The position numbers and the translations under genes were made by a program. Shown here piece after piece: positions 9,792 to 19,244 of a DNA stretch of 64,000 nucleotides (its first letter is position 1; the number at the start of each line of letters is the position of its first letter). The stretch covers positions 1,329,990 through 1,393,989 of the forward strand of contig NZ_VWSH01000001.1 in assembly GCF_008629695.1 (NCBI RefSeq), read 5' to 3'. The DNA comes from Taibaiella lutea (lineage in GTDB: Bacteria; Bacteroidota; Bacteroidia; Chitinophagales; Chitinophagaceae). The notes below the pieces were generated by a model, which made no database searches, was not told where the DNA came from, and worked only from the letters and a program-made list of their open reading frames with translations.

Positions 9792-9826
9792 AAGGGCCGT
9801 CCAATGTTTTTTGGACAGCCCTTTTT
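9792..9826 (-). terminator. Intrinsic terminator of the MMPL transporter gene
   Basis: On the minus strand, AAGGGCTGTCCAA pairs with TTGGACGGCCCTT (one G-U pair) just after the stop at 9845. A- and T-rich flanks on both sides could make it bidirectional. Confidence 0.7.
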
Positions 9827-9844
9827 AAAAAATATATTTAAACA

Positions 9845-12187
9845 TTAATCCTTTTTCACTGCTCTGTTTTTCTTAGCCTTATCCATCCAAAGCAATAATG
9901 CTGGCTGCAGCGTAAGATTGAAAACCATTGCCAGTAATAAGGTTAACGATGTGAGATAGCCAAGCGATTTGGTACCGTCAAATTCGGAAACAGCGAAAAC
10001 AGCGAAACCTGCAATCAATATAAACGAAGTGAAGATGATGCTTAAACCTGTATCGCGGATACTACGGCGAACCGTCATTTCTATATCTTCATTATGTGTG
10101 GACAATTCCTGTTTAAAATTTACAAGGAAACGTATCGTTACATCGACCGTAATACCAAGCGCCACACTAAATACCAATACAGTAGATGGCTTCAACGGAA
10201 CGCCCAACCAACCCATTACCCCTGCCGTAATAAGCAAAGGCACAATATTCGTTATAACAGCAATCAATACAATTCTCCAGTCACGGAATAATACCACCAT
10301 ACAAACCAGTATCATGGCAAAAGCCCATATTAAACTGTCTCTCAGACTGTTGATGATAAAACGGCTGCCTTCCAGGAAGGTAATGCTCGTACCCGTAAAA
10401 GTCAGTTTATAATCAGCCGTATCGAAAAGCGCCAATGCCTTTGGCTGAATTTCATTCAACAATTTTGGCATCGCAACAGAACCGATATCGGCTACATTCA
10501 CGCTTAACCTCAGGCTTTGAATATTGGTATCTACATAAGAGAAAAGCACTTTATTCAACTGATTTGGCGAATTATTGTCCCTTTTGCGCAAAGCGCTGAT
10601 AAGCATGGGGCGAATGCCTCCGAATTGAATTTCATCCGGCAGGCTGTAATTTTCCACACCTCCTCCAAGCATACCTTGTTTTACGAATTTTATGCCTTTA
10701 ATAAGGTTCAGGCCACCACCTATTTCAGGACGGCTTTCCAATAAGGTTGTCAACGAATCTACCTTCTGCCATGTTTCAAGTGATTTCAATGCACCGTATT
10801 TCTTTTTCGTATCAACAATGATTTCCAGAGGCATTACACCTTTAAAATTCTTTTCAAAGAATTTTAAATCGGTATAAATCTTATCGGAATGCGGCAAATC
10901 ATCCACAATATGCCCTACTGCTTTAAGGCGCAACATGCCGACAACAGATGCAGCACAAATAAGGATGGTAACGGTGTATAAAAGCTTACGGTTATGAAAA
11001 ACCAATGTGGTAAGCGAATCCAACAGGCTGTTCATCCATTTGCTTTCAAGATAGCTCGTATGGCGTGTATTGGGTGCAGGAAGGAAACTGTAAACAGCAG
11101 GAATAAATACAAGTGAGATAAAGAATAATCCCATAATATTCAAACCGGCTACAAGGCCGAATTCTTTCAGGATTACGCTTTTTGTAAAATAAAAAACACC
11201 GAAGCCAATGGCCGCCGTAAGATTGGTAAATAAGGTAACGATACCCATTTTACCTACCATGTTTTTAAGAGAAGGTATCTTGATACCCAGTTCACCAAAT
11301 TCAGTATGGTATTTATTAAGGAAGTAAACACAGTTGGGAATACCAATAACCACTACCAATGGCGGAATAACGCCTGTAAGCAATGTAATTTTATACCCAA
11401 TCAGCCCTAATGTTCCGAAAGACCAAACCACGCCGATTGCCACAACAATCATGGAAGTCAGGACCGCTACAATGGAACGGAAGAATATCAACAAAATGAC
11501 CGCAGTCAGTGCAAAAGAAAGCAGCAGGAATATCTTCAACTCATGCTGCACCTTATTAGCCATTTGAGTACGGATATGAGGCAGGCCCGAATAATGCACT
11601 TCGGTATTGTATTTCTTACCGAATGCGTCGCCCAATTCTATAATTTTATTGATAACACGGGTACGGTCTTTGGAAGCTAAAGAATATTTGCTGATGCCGA
11701 TTGCCATTACGTAAGCATGCGTCTGCGAGTTGTACAACAATCCTTTGTAGAATGGCATGCTCTCAAAAATACCTTTCAGGCTGTCCATATTCACATTGCT
11801 CAAATCCTCGGGAAATATTTTCTGAACGCCGATTTTTTTTACGGTATCAGGTACGATTCTTATTGCTGCGGGAACACCAAGAACATTTGTAACGGAATCT
11901 ATTTTGGAAATATCATGTGAAAGTGTTGCATAATCTTTAAACATTGCCGGAGTAAAAAGCTGTGGCGATTGCACACCCAGCATCATGGTAGAACCATCTT
12001 CACCAAACATCTGGCGGAAACGCTGATAATCCTGATACTTGGGATTGTCGGTAGGAATAGCACTGGTAAAATCATAACTCAACTCCACCTTTGATGCAAA
12101 ATAACCCATTACACCGGTAATGGCAAAGAGAAGTACTAAAAGGATAATACGAAAACGAAGAACGAAATCAGCAATACGTTGCCACAT
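9845..12187 (-). CDS. MMPL/RND-family exporter
   Basis: The 780-residue inner-membrane protein belongs to the predicted-exporter (MMPL) branch of the RND superfamily. It has two homologous halves. Each half has one N-terminal helix (residues 12-32 and about 390-410), a large periplasmic domain and a cluster of five or so helices (about 215-370 and 630-765). Motifs such as GVIPPLVVVIGIPNCVYFLNKYH and VFSVALGITVDVTIRFLVNF are typical sterol-sensing-like RND segments. It stands alone, convergent with the gldE side. The substrate is unknown; lipids or hopanoids are the usual suggestion for this branch. A TACTTTTG box on the minus strand (12309-12302) may be its promoter. Confidence 0.88.
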   Translation of the reverse strand: MWQRIADFVLRFRIILLVLLFAITGVMGYFASKVELSYDFTSAIPTDNPKYQDYQRFRQMFGEDGSTMMLGVQSPQLFTPAMFKDYATLSHDISKIDSVTNVLGVPAAIRIVPDTVKKIGVQKIFPEDLSNVNMDSLKGIFESMPFYKGLLYNSQTHAYVMAIGISKYSLASKDRTRVINKIIELGDAFGKKYNTEVHYSGLPHIRTQMANKVQHELKIFLLLSFALTAVILLIFFRSIVAVLTSMIVVAIGVVWSFGTLGLIGYKITLLTGVIPPLVVVIGIPNCVYFLNKYHTEFGELGIKIPSLKNMVGKMGIVTLFTNLTAAIGFGVFYFTKSVILKEFGLVAGLNIMGLFFISLVFIPAVYSFLPAPNTRHTSYLESKWMNSLLDSLTTLVFHNRKLLYTVTILICAASVVGMLRLKAVGHIVDDLPHSDKIYTDLKFFEKNFKGVMPLEIIVDTKKKYGALKSLETWQKVDSLTTLLESRPEIGGGLNLIKGIKFVKQGMLGGGVENYSLPDEIQFGGIRPMLISALRKRDNNSPNQLNKVLFSYVDTNIQSLRLSVNVADIGSVAMPKLLNEIQPKALALFDTADYKLTFTGTSITFLEGSRFIINSLRDSLIWAFAMILVCMVVLFRDWRIVLIAVITNIVPLLITAGVMGWLGVPLKPSTVLVFSVALGITVDVTIRFLVNFKQELSTHNEDIEMTVRRSIRDTGLSIIFTSFILIAGFAVFAVSEFDGTKSLGYLTSLTLLLAMVFNLTLQPALLLWMDKAKKNRAVKKD

Positions 12188-12501
12188 AGAGGAGCTTTAA
12201 AAATTGTGCTAAACTGCTATTCAACCAATAAATTATAACGAGCGGGGCTACATTAATAATCAGGATGACATTTAAGTTAATAAAAAGTTCAAATAAGACC
12301 GCAAAAGTAATATGATTTGGGTGATTTCTGATACTATTTTAGAAATCAACTGTGTTCTTAGTTGTTTTAAAGCAAGGTATCCATTTCTTCCGGTTAGGTT
12401 ACCGGACCTCAAAACACATGTTCATGCATTTGTTAATGCAATTTGCTTATATCGGCATTGTCGTATTTTTATCTCCTTTTAAAATATACCAAACCAAAGC
12501 C
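12188..12501. other. Divergent intergenic region
   Basis: This 314-bp stretch separates the MMPL gene (leftward) from the beta-helix gene (rightward). It contains the minus-strand -7-like box at 12302-12309. An open frame extends 50 codons upstream of 12502, but it lacks a signal peptide and I regard it as non-coding. Nothing else stands out. Confidence 0.5.
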
Positions 12502-15354
12502 ATGAAAAAAAAGCTGTTTCTTGCCGGCTTATTAATAAGCCTCTTTTCCATAAATGCGAAAGCCTCGATTGTATATGTAGATAGCAGCCATGTTGGCGGC
12601 GTACAAACGGGAACCTCCTGGGCCAATGCTTTTTCCAGTTTCCAAAGCGGCATTGATGCTGCCAATGCAGGCGATAGTGTCTGGGTGGCAAAAGGCACTT
12701 ACATTCCTGCAACAGATAATTCATTTATCCTGAAACCGGGTATCAGAATATTTGGCGGCTTTCTTAACTCTTATAATAGCTTTGCCCAACGCAACTGGCA
12801 AACCAATATTTCTCTTTTAAAGGGTAATGGCACCAGTGTTGTGCAGAATAATGGCAACAATGCTATGCTTCGGGTTTATCTTGACGGATTTTCCATAACA
12901 GGCGGCGCATCCAATATCATTAACAATGAAGGCTTTGGTGCAGGCATTTACAGTACAGCCCCGCTGCAGGTTGAAAATTGCAATATTAACAGGAATGCAG
13001 TAGCTACGCTTCCTACAGCATACTTAGGATCTGTATATGGCGGTGGTATTTACAGCGCAGGCAATCTGATAGTAAAAAATAGCATTATTGCCGCCGATTC
13101 CGCTAAATCACCTTCCTTTGTCAATGGTGTAAAATCATTCGGAGGCGGAATATATAATGCTGATTCGTTACAGTTAATCAACTCCACTATTTCCGGAAAC
13201 ATTGTAATTTCAGATTCATCCAGAGGTGCAGGCATTTACAATGCAAGCGTGTTGAGCATTACAGATTGCAACATTATAAATAATTACGGCAGTTCTACTT
13301 CTACATTTACCGCAACATACGGAGCCGGTATATTTAATGCCGGAACATTATTTTTAAGCGGAGGCGTTATATCCAATAATACAGCCAGCAGCAGTTCTAC
13401 CACTACAGCTTCATCTTCACATGGCGGCGGCATCTTCAATCAGGGAATTGCAAGCATTGCCGACAGCTGTATTATCAAGAAAAACACAGCTTTCAATGGC
13501 GGTGGCATTTTCAGCAGCGGCAGCTTATCTATTGAAAGCTGCAAAGTAGATTCTAACCGCGCCTGGGAATACGGTGCAGGAATCAGCAGCAAGGAATGGC
13601 TTATGATAGTTGGCACGAGTATTTCCTATAATTCCATATTAGGTTATTATTCATCATACGGCGGAGGTATAGCCAACTACGACACGCTTTACATGAATGG
13701 GTGCCAGGTTATTGGCAATCTTAGTTCTTCTTCTAATTATTATGGATTGGGCGGAGGTATATTCACTAATAAACTATTGACTATTTACAACAGTATAATC
13801 TCAAACAATAAAGACACTTCCACTTACGGTTCTTATGGCGGAGGTATCAGTAATTATGGAGCACTCGAAATTTTTTCAACTCAGGTTTCAAATAATGTTG
13901 CAACCAATCATTATAACAGTTCCAACGGCGGTGGAATTTATAGCAAATGGATATGTATTACAGGTGTAGTCGCTGACATTTCAAATAACAGGAGCGATAA
14001 TGGAGGAGGAATGTTTATCGATTCCGTTCAGGGAGCGCCTCAAAGCATGCTTATAGATAAATTTACTTTTACCGGTAATAAAGCAAGATTTTCAGGAGGC
14101 GGAATGTTCAATAAAGATATTACTTCCCAATCCAAAATCAGTGAGTGCATTTTCAGTGCAGATACAGCAAAGAACGGTGGCGGCATCTATAACCTGAAAG
14201 CATCGCCCGATATGATAAATATGTTGTTCTCAAGAAATATTGCAGATACATTCGGAGCTGCTGTTTACAACAAACAATCTTCGCCGAAAATCATAAACAA
14301 TACCATGGCTCTCAATGTGGCAACCGTTGATGGTGCAGGCATGTACAATGTAACGAGTTCAAATCCGGTTGTTGACAACACTATAATCTGGGGGAATAGT
14401 TCCGGAACACTCAACACAGGCGGTTCATCCATGACCAATAAATATAGTTTAATACAAGGCCTGGCGGCAAACACGGCCAATCATACCATCGATGGTTCTG
14501 TCGATCCATTATTTACAGATACTTCTGCGGGAGTAAACAACTATCAGTTACTGCCGGGGAGCCCCTGTCTCAACACGGGAAACAACAATGCATTGCCGAC
14601 AGGATATGTTTTTGATATCGGAGGGAACGCCCGTATCAGTGGCGCTTCTATTGACATGGGCGCTTATGAATTGCCCATTACTCCGTTTGTGAATCTGGGA
14701 CCGGATACGGTATTATGTGCGGGTACTACATTGATACTGGATGCTCTGAACTACGACTGCACTTATTTATGGAACACAGGAAGTACGGAACGTACATTAG
14801 CGGTAACAACAAGCGGCACTTATTTTGTAACGGCTACAAGCAATCTCGGCTCTTCTACCGACACTATTGTAGTTACTTTCAACCCTGCGCCTGTAGTGAA
14901 TTTAGGTAATAATATTACGGTAACTACAAGCTCCTACACATTGGATGCCGGAAATCCGGGGGCTGCTTATTTATGGAATACAGGTGAAACCACACAGACA
15001 ATTACAGTAAACTCAAGTGGCAATTACAAGGTAAGAGTTACCAATTCAAATGGCTGTAGCGCAAGTGATTCCATTAATGTAACGTTCCAGACCACGGGCA
15101 TCGGATCGGTTTCGAAAAATGCAAACAATTTAATCATAAGCCCTAATCCCGCAACGGATGCTATGACAATAGATATCAGCAATGCTATGACGCTTTTACA
15201 TTCATCCATAACTATGACGGATGCAACAGGAAGAATCGTAAGAACTTTTGCTATAGAGAACAAAATACAGGCATGTCCGCTAACAGGAATTGCGCCGGGC
15301 ATGTATTTTCTCAGAACTATTGATGGCAGTAGCTTTAAAATTATAAAACAATAG
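12502..15354 (+). CDS. Parallel beta-helix surface protein with type IX type A sorting domain
   Basis: The start at 12502 is chosen because it gives a proper signal peptide (MKKKLFLAGLLISLFSINAKA); the frame is open 150 bp further upstream without one. The 950-residue product carries about 16 spaced GGGIYN/GAGIFN-like motifs. These mark a right-handed parallel beta-helix similar to polymorphic outer-membrane protein repeats, ending with DIGGNARISGASIDMGAYE. Two Ig-like modules follow (VNLGPDTVLCAG, VNLGNNITVTT). The C-terminus (ISPNPATDAMTIDIS, GMYFLRTIDGSSFKIIKQ) is the type A T9SS sorting domain. It is inferred to be secreted or surface-anchored; the cargo role is unknown. Confidence 0.87.
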   Translation: MKKKLFLAGLLISLFSINAKASIVYVDSSHVGGVQTGTSWANAFSSFQSGIDAANAGDSVWVAKGTYIPATDNSFILKPGIRIFGGFLNSYNSFAQRNWQTNISLLKGNGTSVVQNNGNNAMLRVYLDGFSITGGASNIINNEGFGAGIYSTAPLQVENCNINRNAVATLPTAYLGSVYGGGIYSAGNLIVKNSIIAADSAKSPSFVNGVKSFGGGIYNADSLQLINSTISGNIVISDSSRGAGIYNASVLSITDCNIINNYGSSTSTFTATYGAGIFNAGTLFLSGGVISNNTASSSSTTTASSSHGGGIFNQGIASIADSCIIKKNTAFNGGGIFSSGSLSIESCKVDSNRAWEYGAGISSKEWLMIVGTSISYNSILGYYSSYGGGIANYDTLYMNGCQVIGNLSSSSNYYGLGGGIFTNKLLTIYNSIISNNKDTSTYGSYGGGISNYGALEIFSTQVSNNVATNHYNSSNGGGIYSKWICITGVVADISNNRSDNGGGMFIDSVQGAPQSMLIDKFTFTGNKARFSGGGMFNKDITSQSKISECIFSADTAKNGGGIYNLKASPDMINMLFSRNIADTFGAAVYNKQSSPKIINNTMALNVATVDGAGMYNVTSSNPVVDNTIIWGNSSGTLNTGGSSMTNKYSLIQGLAANTANHTIDGSVDPLFTDTSAGVNNYQLLPGSPCLNTGNNNALPTGYVFDIGGNARISGASIDMGAYELPITPFVNLGPDTVLCAGTTLILDALNYDCTYLWNTGSTERTLAVTTSGTYFVTATSNLGSSTDTIVVTFNPAPVVNLGNNITVTTSSYTLDAGNPGAAYLWNTGETTQTITVNSSGNYKVRVTNSNGCSASDSINVTFQTTGIGSVSKNANNLIISPNPATDAMTIDISNAMTLLHSSITMTDATGRIVRTFAIENKIQACPLTGIAPGMYFLRTIDGSSFKIIKQ

Positions 15355-15386
15355 GAAACAACAAATAATTATAGTAAATAAAAGAT

Positions 15387-15415
15387 AAGGCATCGCAATT
15401 GTGATGCCTTCTTTT
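15387..15415 (+). terminator. Intrinsic terminator after the beta-helix gene
   Basis: AAGGCATC (15387-15394) pairs with GATGCCTT (15403-15410), plus a G-U pair inside, followed by CTTTT. It lies 32 bp after the stop. Confidence 0.75.
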
Positions 15416-15500
15416 ATGTTGGTTAACGAATCTTGCCATTAACACTAATTAACCTTGATTATGAAGCAAGGCCCATTCGTTACGCTACTTTTGTCAGCAA

Positions 15501-17918
15501 ATGACATTTACTGACATCTTTAAAAGAGCCTTATTATTTATTTGTATACTGAGTGGTATGATCGTTCATGCCCAGTACAACATTCAGGGAGACATTACCG
15601 ATTCGCAAAACAATAGAATCGGTAATGCTGTAATACTGTTATTAAATGCGCACGACAGTACTTTAGTTCAAACGTTTATTACTGATGAACAAGGCCGTTA
15701 CTTAATAGTAACGGATGATATAAAAAACAAAATAATAAAGGTAAATGCATTGGGTTTTTCGGAAGTATTGCAGCCGATTGAAGATATTACGAGCGGGAAA
15801 CAAACACTGAATTTCACATTAAAACCTGAAGCAGGTAAGCTATCTGAAGTTGTAGTGACAGGTACAAAGAAAACTTTTGAGCGAAAGATAGACAGGATTG
15901 TTTTCAATGTAAGCAAGGACATCACAACGAACGGAGAGAATGCTCTGGAAGTAGTAAAGAAATCGCCGGGCGTTATAGTACGCCAATCGGATAATACAAT
16001 CAGCCTGGCAGGAAAGGGTTCAGTAAGTGTTATGATTAACGACAGATTGCTGCAACTTTCTGGTGAAGATCTTATAGCTTATTTACAGGCTATTCCGGCA
16101 GACAATATAGACCGCATTGAAGTCATTACGGCTCCGCCCGCAAAATATGATGCATCGGGCAATTCGGGCCTGATAAATATTGTTTTAAAACGACAGAATA
16201 AAAATGGCATCCAAGGCAACATACGCGCAGGTTACGAACAGGCATCTTACGGCAAAGGCATCGCCGGTGGTGACATAAATTACAGAATAGACAGACTTAA
16301 TGTTTATGCCAATGCAAATTATACAAACGGCGCGAATCATAACAATGAACGATTGGCTACGCCTTATCCTGAGCAAATATTCAAAGTACATGATGATTAT
16401 AAAAAAATAATGAAGCCTTTGCAATATACCGTAGGAGCCGATTACAATCTTAATAAGAAAAGCGTTATAGGATTTCAATGGAATAACACAATTGTAAACA
16501 GAAAAGATATTTCAAACAGCGGTATTGAAGTATATCATTTACCTGCAATGATGCTGGATTCCACTATGTTGACAAAGGGTGGCAATAGCACAAGGAACAG
16601 CAATAATCTCTTGAACCTGAACTATACTTTCAACATTGACACCAGCGGAAAGAAAATATCTTTTGATGCCAACAGTTTATGGTTTGATGGTAATCGCAGC
16701 AATGATTTTGAGACGACTAATTATTATGATGCCTTTAAAACACCAACCGGCATATATAGCCACAATAAAACAACAGGAAAACAAACCATACAAATCAAGA
16801 CCATACAGACCGACATTGAATTGCCTTATCAATGGGTTTCTTTATCAATAGGCGGAAAGTTAAGTTTCATTAATAACCAAAGCAATAATGCCTTCGGGTA
16901 CATTGATGACAATGGCTATCATGAAGACCCTGATATTTCAAACGGTTTTGATTATAAAGAAAAGGTACAGGCACTTTATATGTCAGCACAAAGAACAATC
17001 AACAAATGGTCTTTTCAGGCAGGCCTCAGAGGAGAATTTACACAAACAAAAGGCTATTCCAGAAACCTGAATCAAACCAACATTAATCAATACTTCAATT
17101 TATTTCCGACAGCCTTTGTACAATATCAATTGAATGATGATAATATCTGGAATATCAACTATAGTAAGCGCATTAACAGACCGGGTTACAGAAGCCTTGA
17201 CCCATATAGATCTTATGCCACGCCTTATCATTACAGCGAGGGCAATCCTTTCCTGCAGCCATCTTTCAATCATAATTTTGAATTGAATTACACTTTCAAA
17301 TCCAACTATTCGTTAAGTGCATTTTATCAATACGAAAAAAATCATTTTTCGGATGTATGGATGATTGACGAAACAAATAATATTACTTCAAGTTTTACTG
17401 AAAATTTTGCTGATGCCATCTCTTACGGGTTGAACGGAATGGCTTCGATAAACCCGTTTTCGTTTTGGGATGCCCAGATACAGGCTGGCCTCCAGATACA
17501 GGAATTACAATCCAAAATCTATACAGCAACAGAACAATCTTACAAAAACACATCTTACTATATAGGATTGAATAATGCTTTCAAACTAAATAAAGCTAAA
17601 ACGTTACTGGCAGAATTGAATGTTTACTATTTAAGCAAATACAGGGAAGACTTTCTTGAGATAAAACCTTTAGGGAATGTTGATGCAGGATTGAAAGCGC
17701 TGCTGTTTGATAAGAACTTAAGTATAAGCCTGAACGCTTCTGACATCTTAGTAAGCCAGAAAGCAAGGGGCGTGCACATTGTTACAGGACAGGTAATCGA
17801 CAATTATTTTGACACTCGCAATCTCAGGCTGACTTTGCAATATAGGTTCGGCAACAACAGAATTAAAAGTAAACGTGAACGTAACCTGGGCATTGAAGAA
17901 GAGAAACAACGCATGTAA
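15501..17918 (+). CDS. TonB-dependent-receptor-like outer membrane beta-barrel protein
   Basis: The 805-residue protein has a signal peptide (LLFICILSGMIVHAQ) and a carboxypeptidase-regulatory-like domain (YNIQGDITDSQNNRIGNAVI, residues 26-105). A plug-like domain follows (LSEVVVTGTKKTFERKIDRIVFNV through IDRIEVITAPPAKYDASGNSGLINIVLK), and then the OMP_b-brl_3 type barrel to the end. This SusC-unlike subfamily is common in Chitinophagaceae and its substrates are mostly unknown. A TACTTTTG box (15486-15493) lies 7 bp before the ATG, suggesting a very short or absent 5' UTR. There is no SusD partner beside it. Confidence 0.88.
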   Translation: MTFTDIFKRALLFICILSGMIVHAQYNIQGDITDSQNNRIGNAVILLLNAHDSTLVQTFITDEQGRYLIVTDDIKNKIIKVNALGFSEVLQPIEDITSGKQTLNFTLKPEAGKLSEVVVTGTKKTFERKIDRIVFNVSKDITTNGENALEVVKKSPGVIVRQSDNTISLAGKGSVSVMINDRLLQLSGEDLIAYLQAIPADNIDRIEVITAPPAKYDASGNSGLINIVLKRQNKNGIQGNIRAGYEQASYGKGIAGGDINYRIDRLNVYANANYTNGANHNNERLATPYPEQIFKVHDDYKKIMKPLQYTVGADYNLNKKSVIGFQWNNTIVNRKDISNSGIEVYHLPAMMLDSTMLTKGGNSTRNSNNLLNLNYTFNIDTSGKKISFDANSLWFDGNRSNDFETTNYYDAFKTPTGIYSHNKTTGKQTIQIKTIQTDIELPYQWVSLSIGGKLSFINNQSNNAFGYIDDNGYHEDPDISNGFDYKEKVQALYMSAQRTINKWSFQAGLRGEFTQTKGYSRNLNQTNINQYFNLFPTAFVQYQLNDDNIWNINYSKRINRPGYRSLDPYRSYATPYHYSEGNPFLQPSFNHNFELNYTFKSNYSLSAFYQYEKNHFSDVWMIDETNNITSSFTENFADAISYGLNGMASINPFSFWDAQIQAGLQIQELQSKIYTATEQSYKNTSYYIGLNNAFKLNKAKTLLAELNVYYLSKYREDFLEIKPLGNVDAGLKALLFDKNLSISLNASDILVSQKARGVHIVTGQVIDNYFDTRNLRLTLQYRFGNNRIKSKRERNLGIEEEKQRM

Positions 17919-17947
17919 ATCCGTTATTCCTTTACAAATTTGGTATC

Positions 17948-17982
17948 ATTTCCCGCTGCGTCGCAGCGAGAAAGTGGGAAAT
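17948..17982. other. Nested inverted repeat between convergent genes
   Basis: CGCTGCG (17954-17960) and CGCAGCG (17962-17968) form a tight inner hairpin. An outer ATTTCCC (17948-17954) can alternatively pair with GGGAAAT (17976-17982). It lies 29 bp after the barrel gene and before the convergent phytase gene. It lacks a clear T-run, so terminator function is uncertain. Confidence 0.4.
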
Positions 17983-18083
17983 GGGTCTATTTTAGATTGA
18001 GCAATTAAATGAAACAAAAAAAAGAAACCTCTGTATAGAAATACAAAGGCTTATTCTTAAAACAGAAAAATTAAGAAAATCGA

Positions 18084-19160
18084 TCAAGGTTTATTCCTGT
18101 CAATCATTTCCTGCAAGTTGCGCCAGTCGTAGTAATGAAATACTTTCCCATTACTCATTGCAACAAACATGCCTTCCGGAAATTGATTGTTCAAGTGAAT
18201 ATTTGTAACATCAGAACCATCGCTTTCAATGGTAGAAACAGGAATTTCGGCAATAAGGTCATGTGCATTTTTGTTATTCGGGTTTCCTTCTCTGCGGTAA
18301 ACCATGAAAGTGTTTTTTTGCTGGTTGGATACCAATATATAACCTGTACTGTCAGATGTTTTATAAATGGAAATGCCTTCATGATCAGATACAAAGCCAG
18401 TTGTAGCGAATAAGGATAATTCCTGGTTTCCTTTTTCGGGATCGGCGTAATACTTATGTACGCCATAAGTTTCATCTGAATAATAAACATAACCCATTTC
18501 GTTATCGACAGCAATGGATTCTATTTCTTTCTTGCCACTGTATTTACCAAACTTACGCACCAATGTTCCTTTAATATTGCCTGTACCGTCATCTTCCAGT
18601 TTATACTGATAAAGATAACCATCGGCCGGACCGGTCTTTCTTCCGACTATTGCAAATATAGCATGGTCTGAAAGACGCGTGTATAAAGCAATTCCCATCG
18701 GCGCCTTATCTGTTTCATCAGCAAAAACATCTAATCCGCCATTATCAACCGGCTTCATGTCAGGAACGCTGTACATTCTCAGGTTATTGGTTTCGCGTTC
18801 GGTAGTTGCAACAAAATCCGTAGCCACACCATTGAGCATTATCCCATAAGCAACGTCCACATTATTCGGACGTTTAAGGTCGGTTACTTTATTTACTATT
18901 TTACCATTAAGGTCAAATACATATAAACCACCGTTAGCATCTTTGTCCGTACCTATTATCAGGCTTTTTGAGGTATCGTTTTTATTAATCCATATACATG
19001 GATCGTCTGTATCATAAGCTGTCTGATCTGTTACTATGGAAGGTTTCAAGGCAAGGGTATCAATATCGTTATTCTTGCCTTCGGTGGAACCTTTAGTAGA
19101 TGTTTTACAGGCCACATTGAACAAGCTCAATATGCCGATTGTAAAAACTAATTTCTTCAT
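18084..19160 (-). CDS. Beta-propeller phytase (3-phytase), lipoprotein
   Basis: The 358-residue protein resembles beta-propeller phytases, which release phosphate from phytate using calcium. Typical segments are TAYDTDDPCIWIN (near residue 50), SLIIGTDKDANGGLYVFDLNGK, RPNNVDVAYG, TTERETNNLRMY, GIALYT, EIESIAVDNEMGYVYYSDE, DHEGISIY and NIHLNNQFPEGMFVAM. The N-terminus has a lipobox (LFNVAC, Cys18), so it is likely anchored to a membrane facing the periplasm or surface. It is the last gene of a three-gene operon with a beta-helix lipoprotein and a TonB receptor, which supports a role in acquiring phosphate from phytate. Confidence 0.88.
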   Translation of the reverse strand: MKKLVFTIGILSLFNVACKTSTKGSTEGKNNDIDTLALKPSIVTDQTAYDTDDPCIWINKNDTSKSLIIGTDKDANGGLYVFDLNGKIVNKVTDLKRPNNVDVAYGIMLNGVATDFVATTERETNNLRMYSVPDMKPVDNGGLDVFADETDKAPMGIALYTRLSDHAIFAIVGRKTGPADGYLYQYKLEDDGTGNIKGTLVRKFGKYSGKKEIESIAVDNEMGYVYYSDETYGVHKYYADPEKGNQELSLFATTGFVSDHEGISIYKTSDSTGYILVSNQQKNTFMVYRREGNPNNKNAHDLIAEIPVSTIESDGSDVTNIHLNNQFPEGMFVAMSNGKVFHYYDWRNLQEMIDRNKP

Positions 19161-19244
19161 CGGGAATCTTTAAAAAATTTAAATAGTGGAACCGGAAAGA
19201 GATTACTTCCGGCTGTTATACCGGAAGCAATCTTGTATTAAGAA

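Noticed and set aside
9624-9829. An open minus-strand frame reading ISHYWDGHLAELKRLIVQ, then DIADISSRLNIDMIF, possibly a gene fragment
   Set aside because: It has no start codon, runs through a terminator and the palindromic element, and matches no family I know. It may be a relic, but support is too thin.
12352-12501. A 50-codon N-terminal extension of the beta-helix protein
   Set aside because: The internal ATG at 12502 gives a perfect signal peptide; the extension would bury it.
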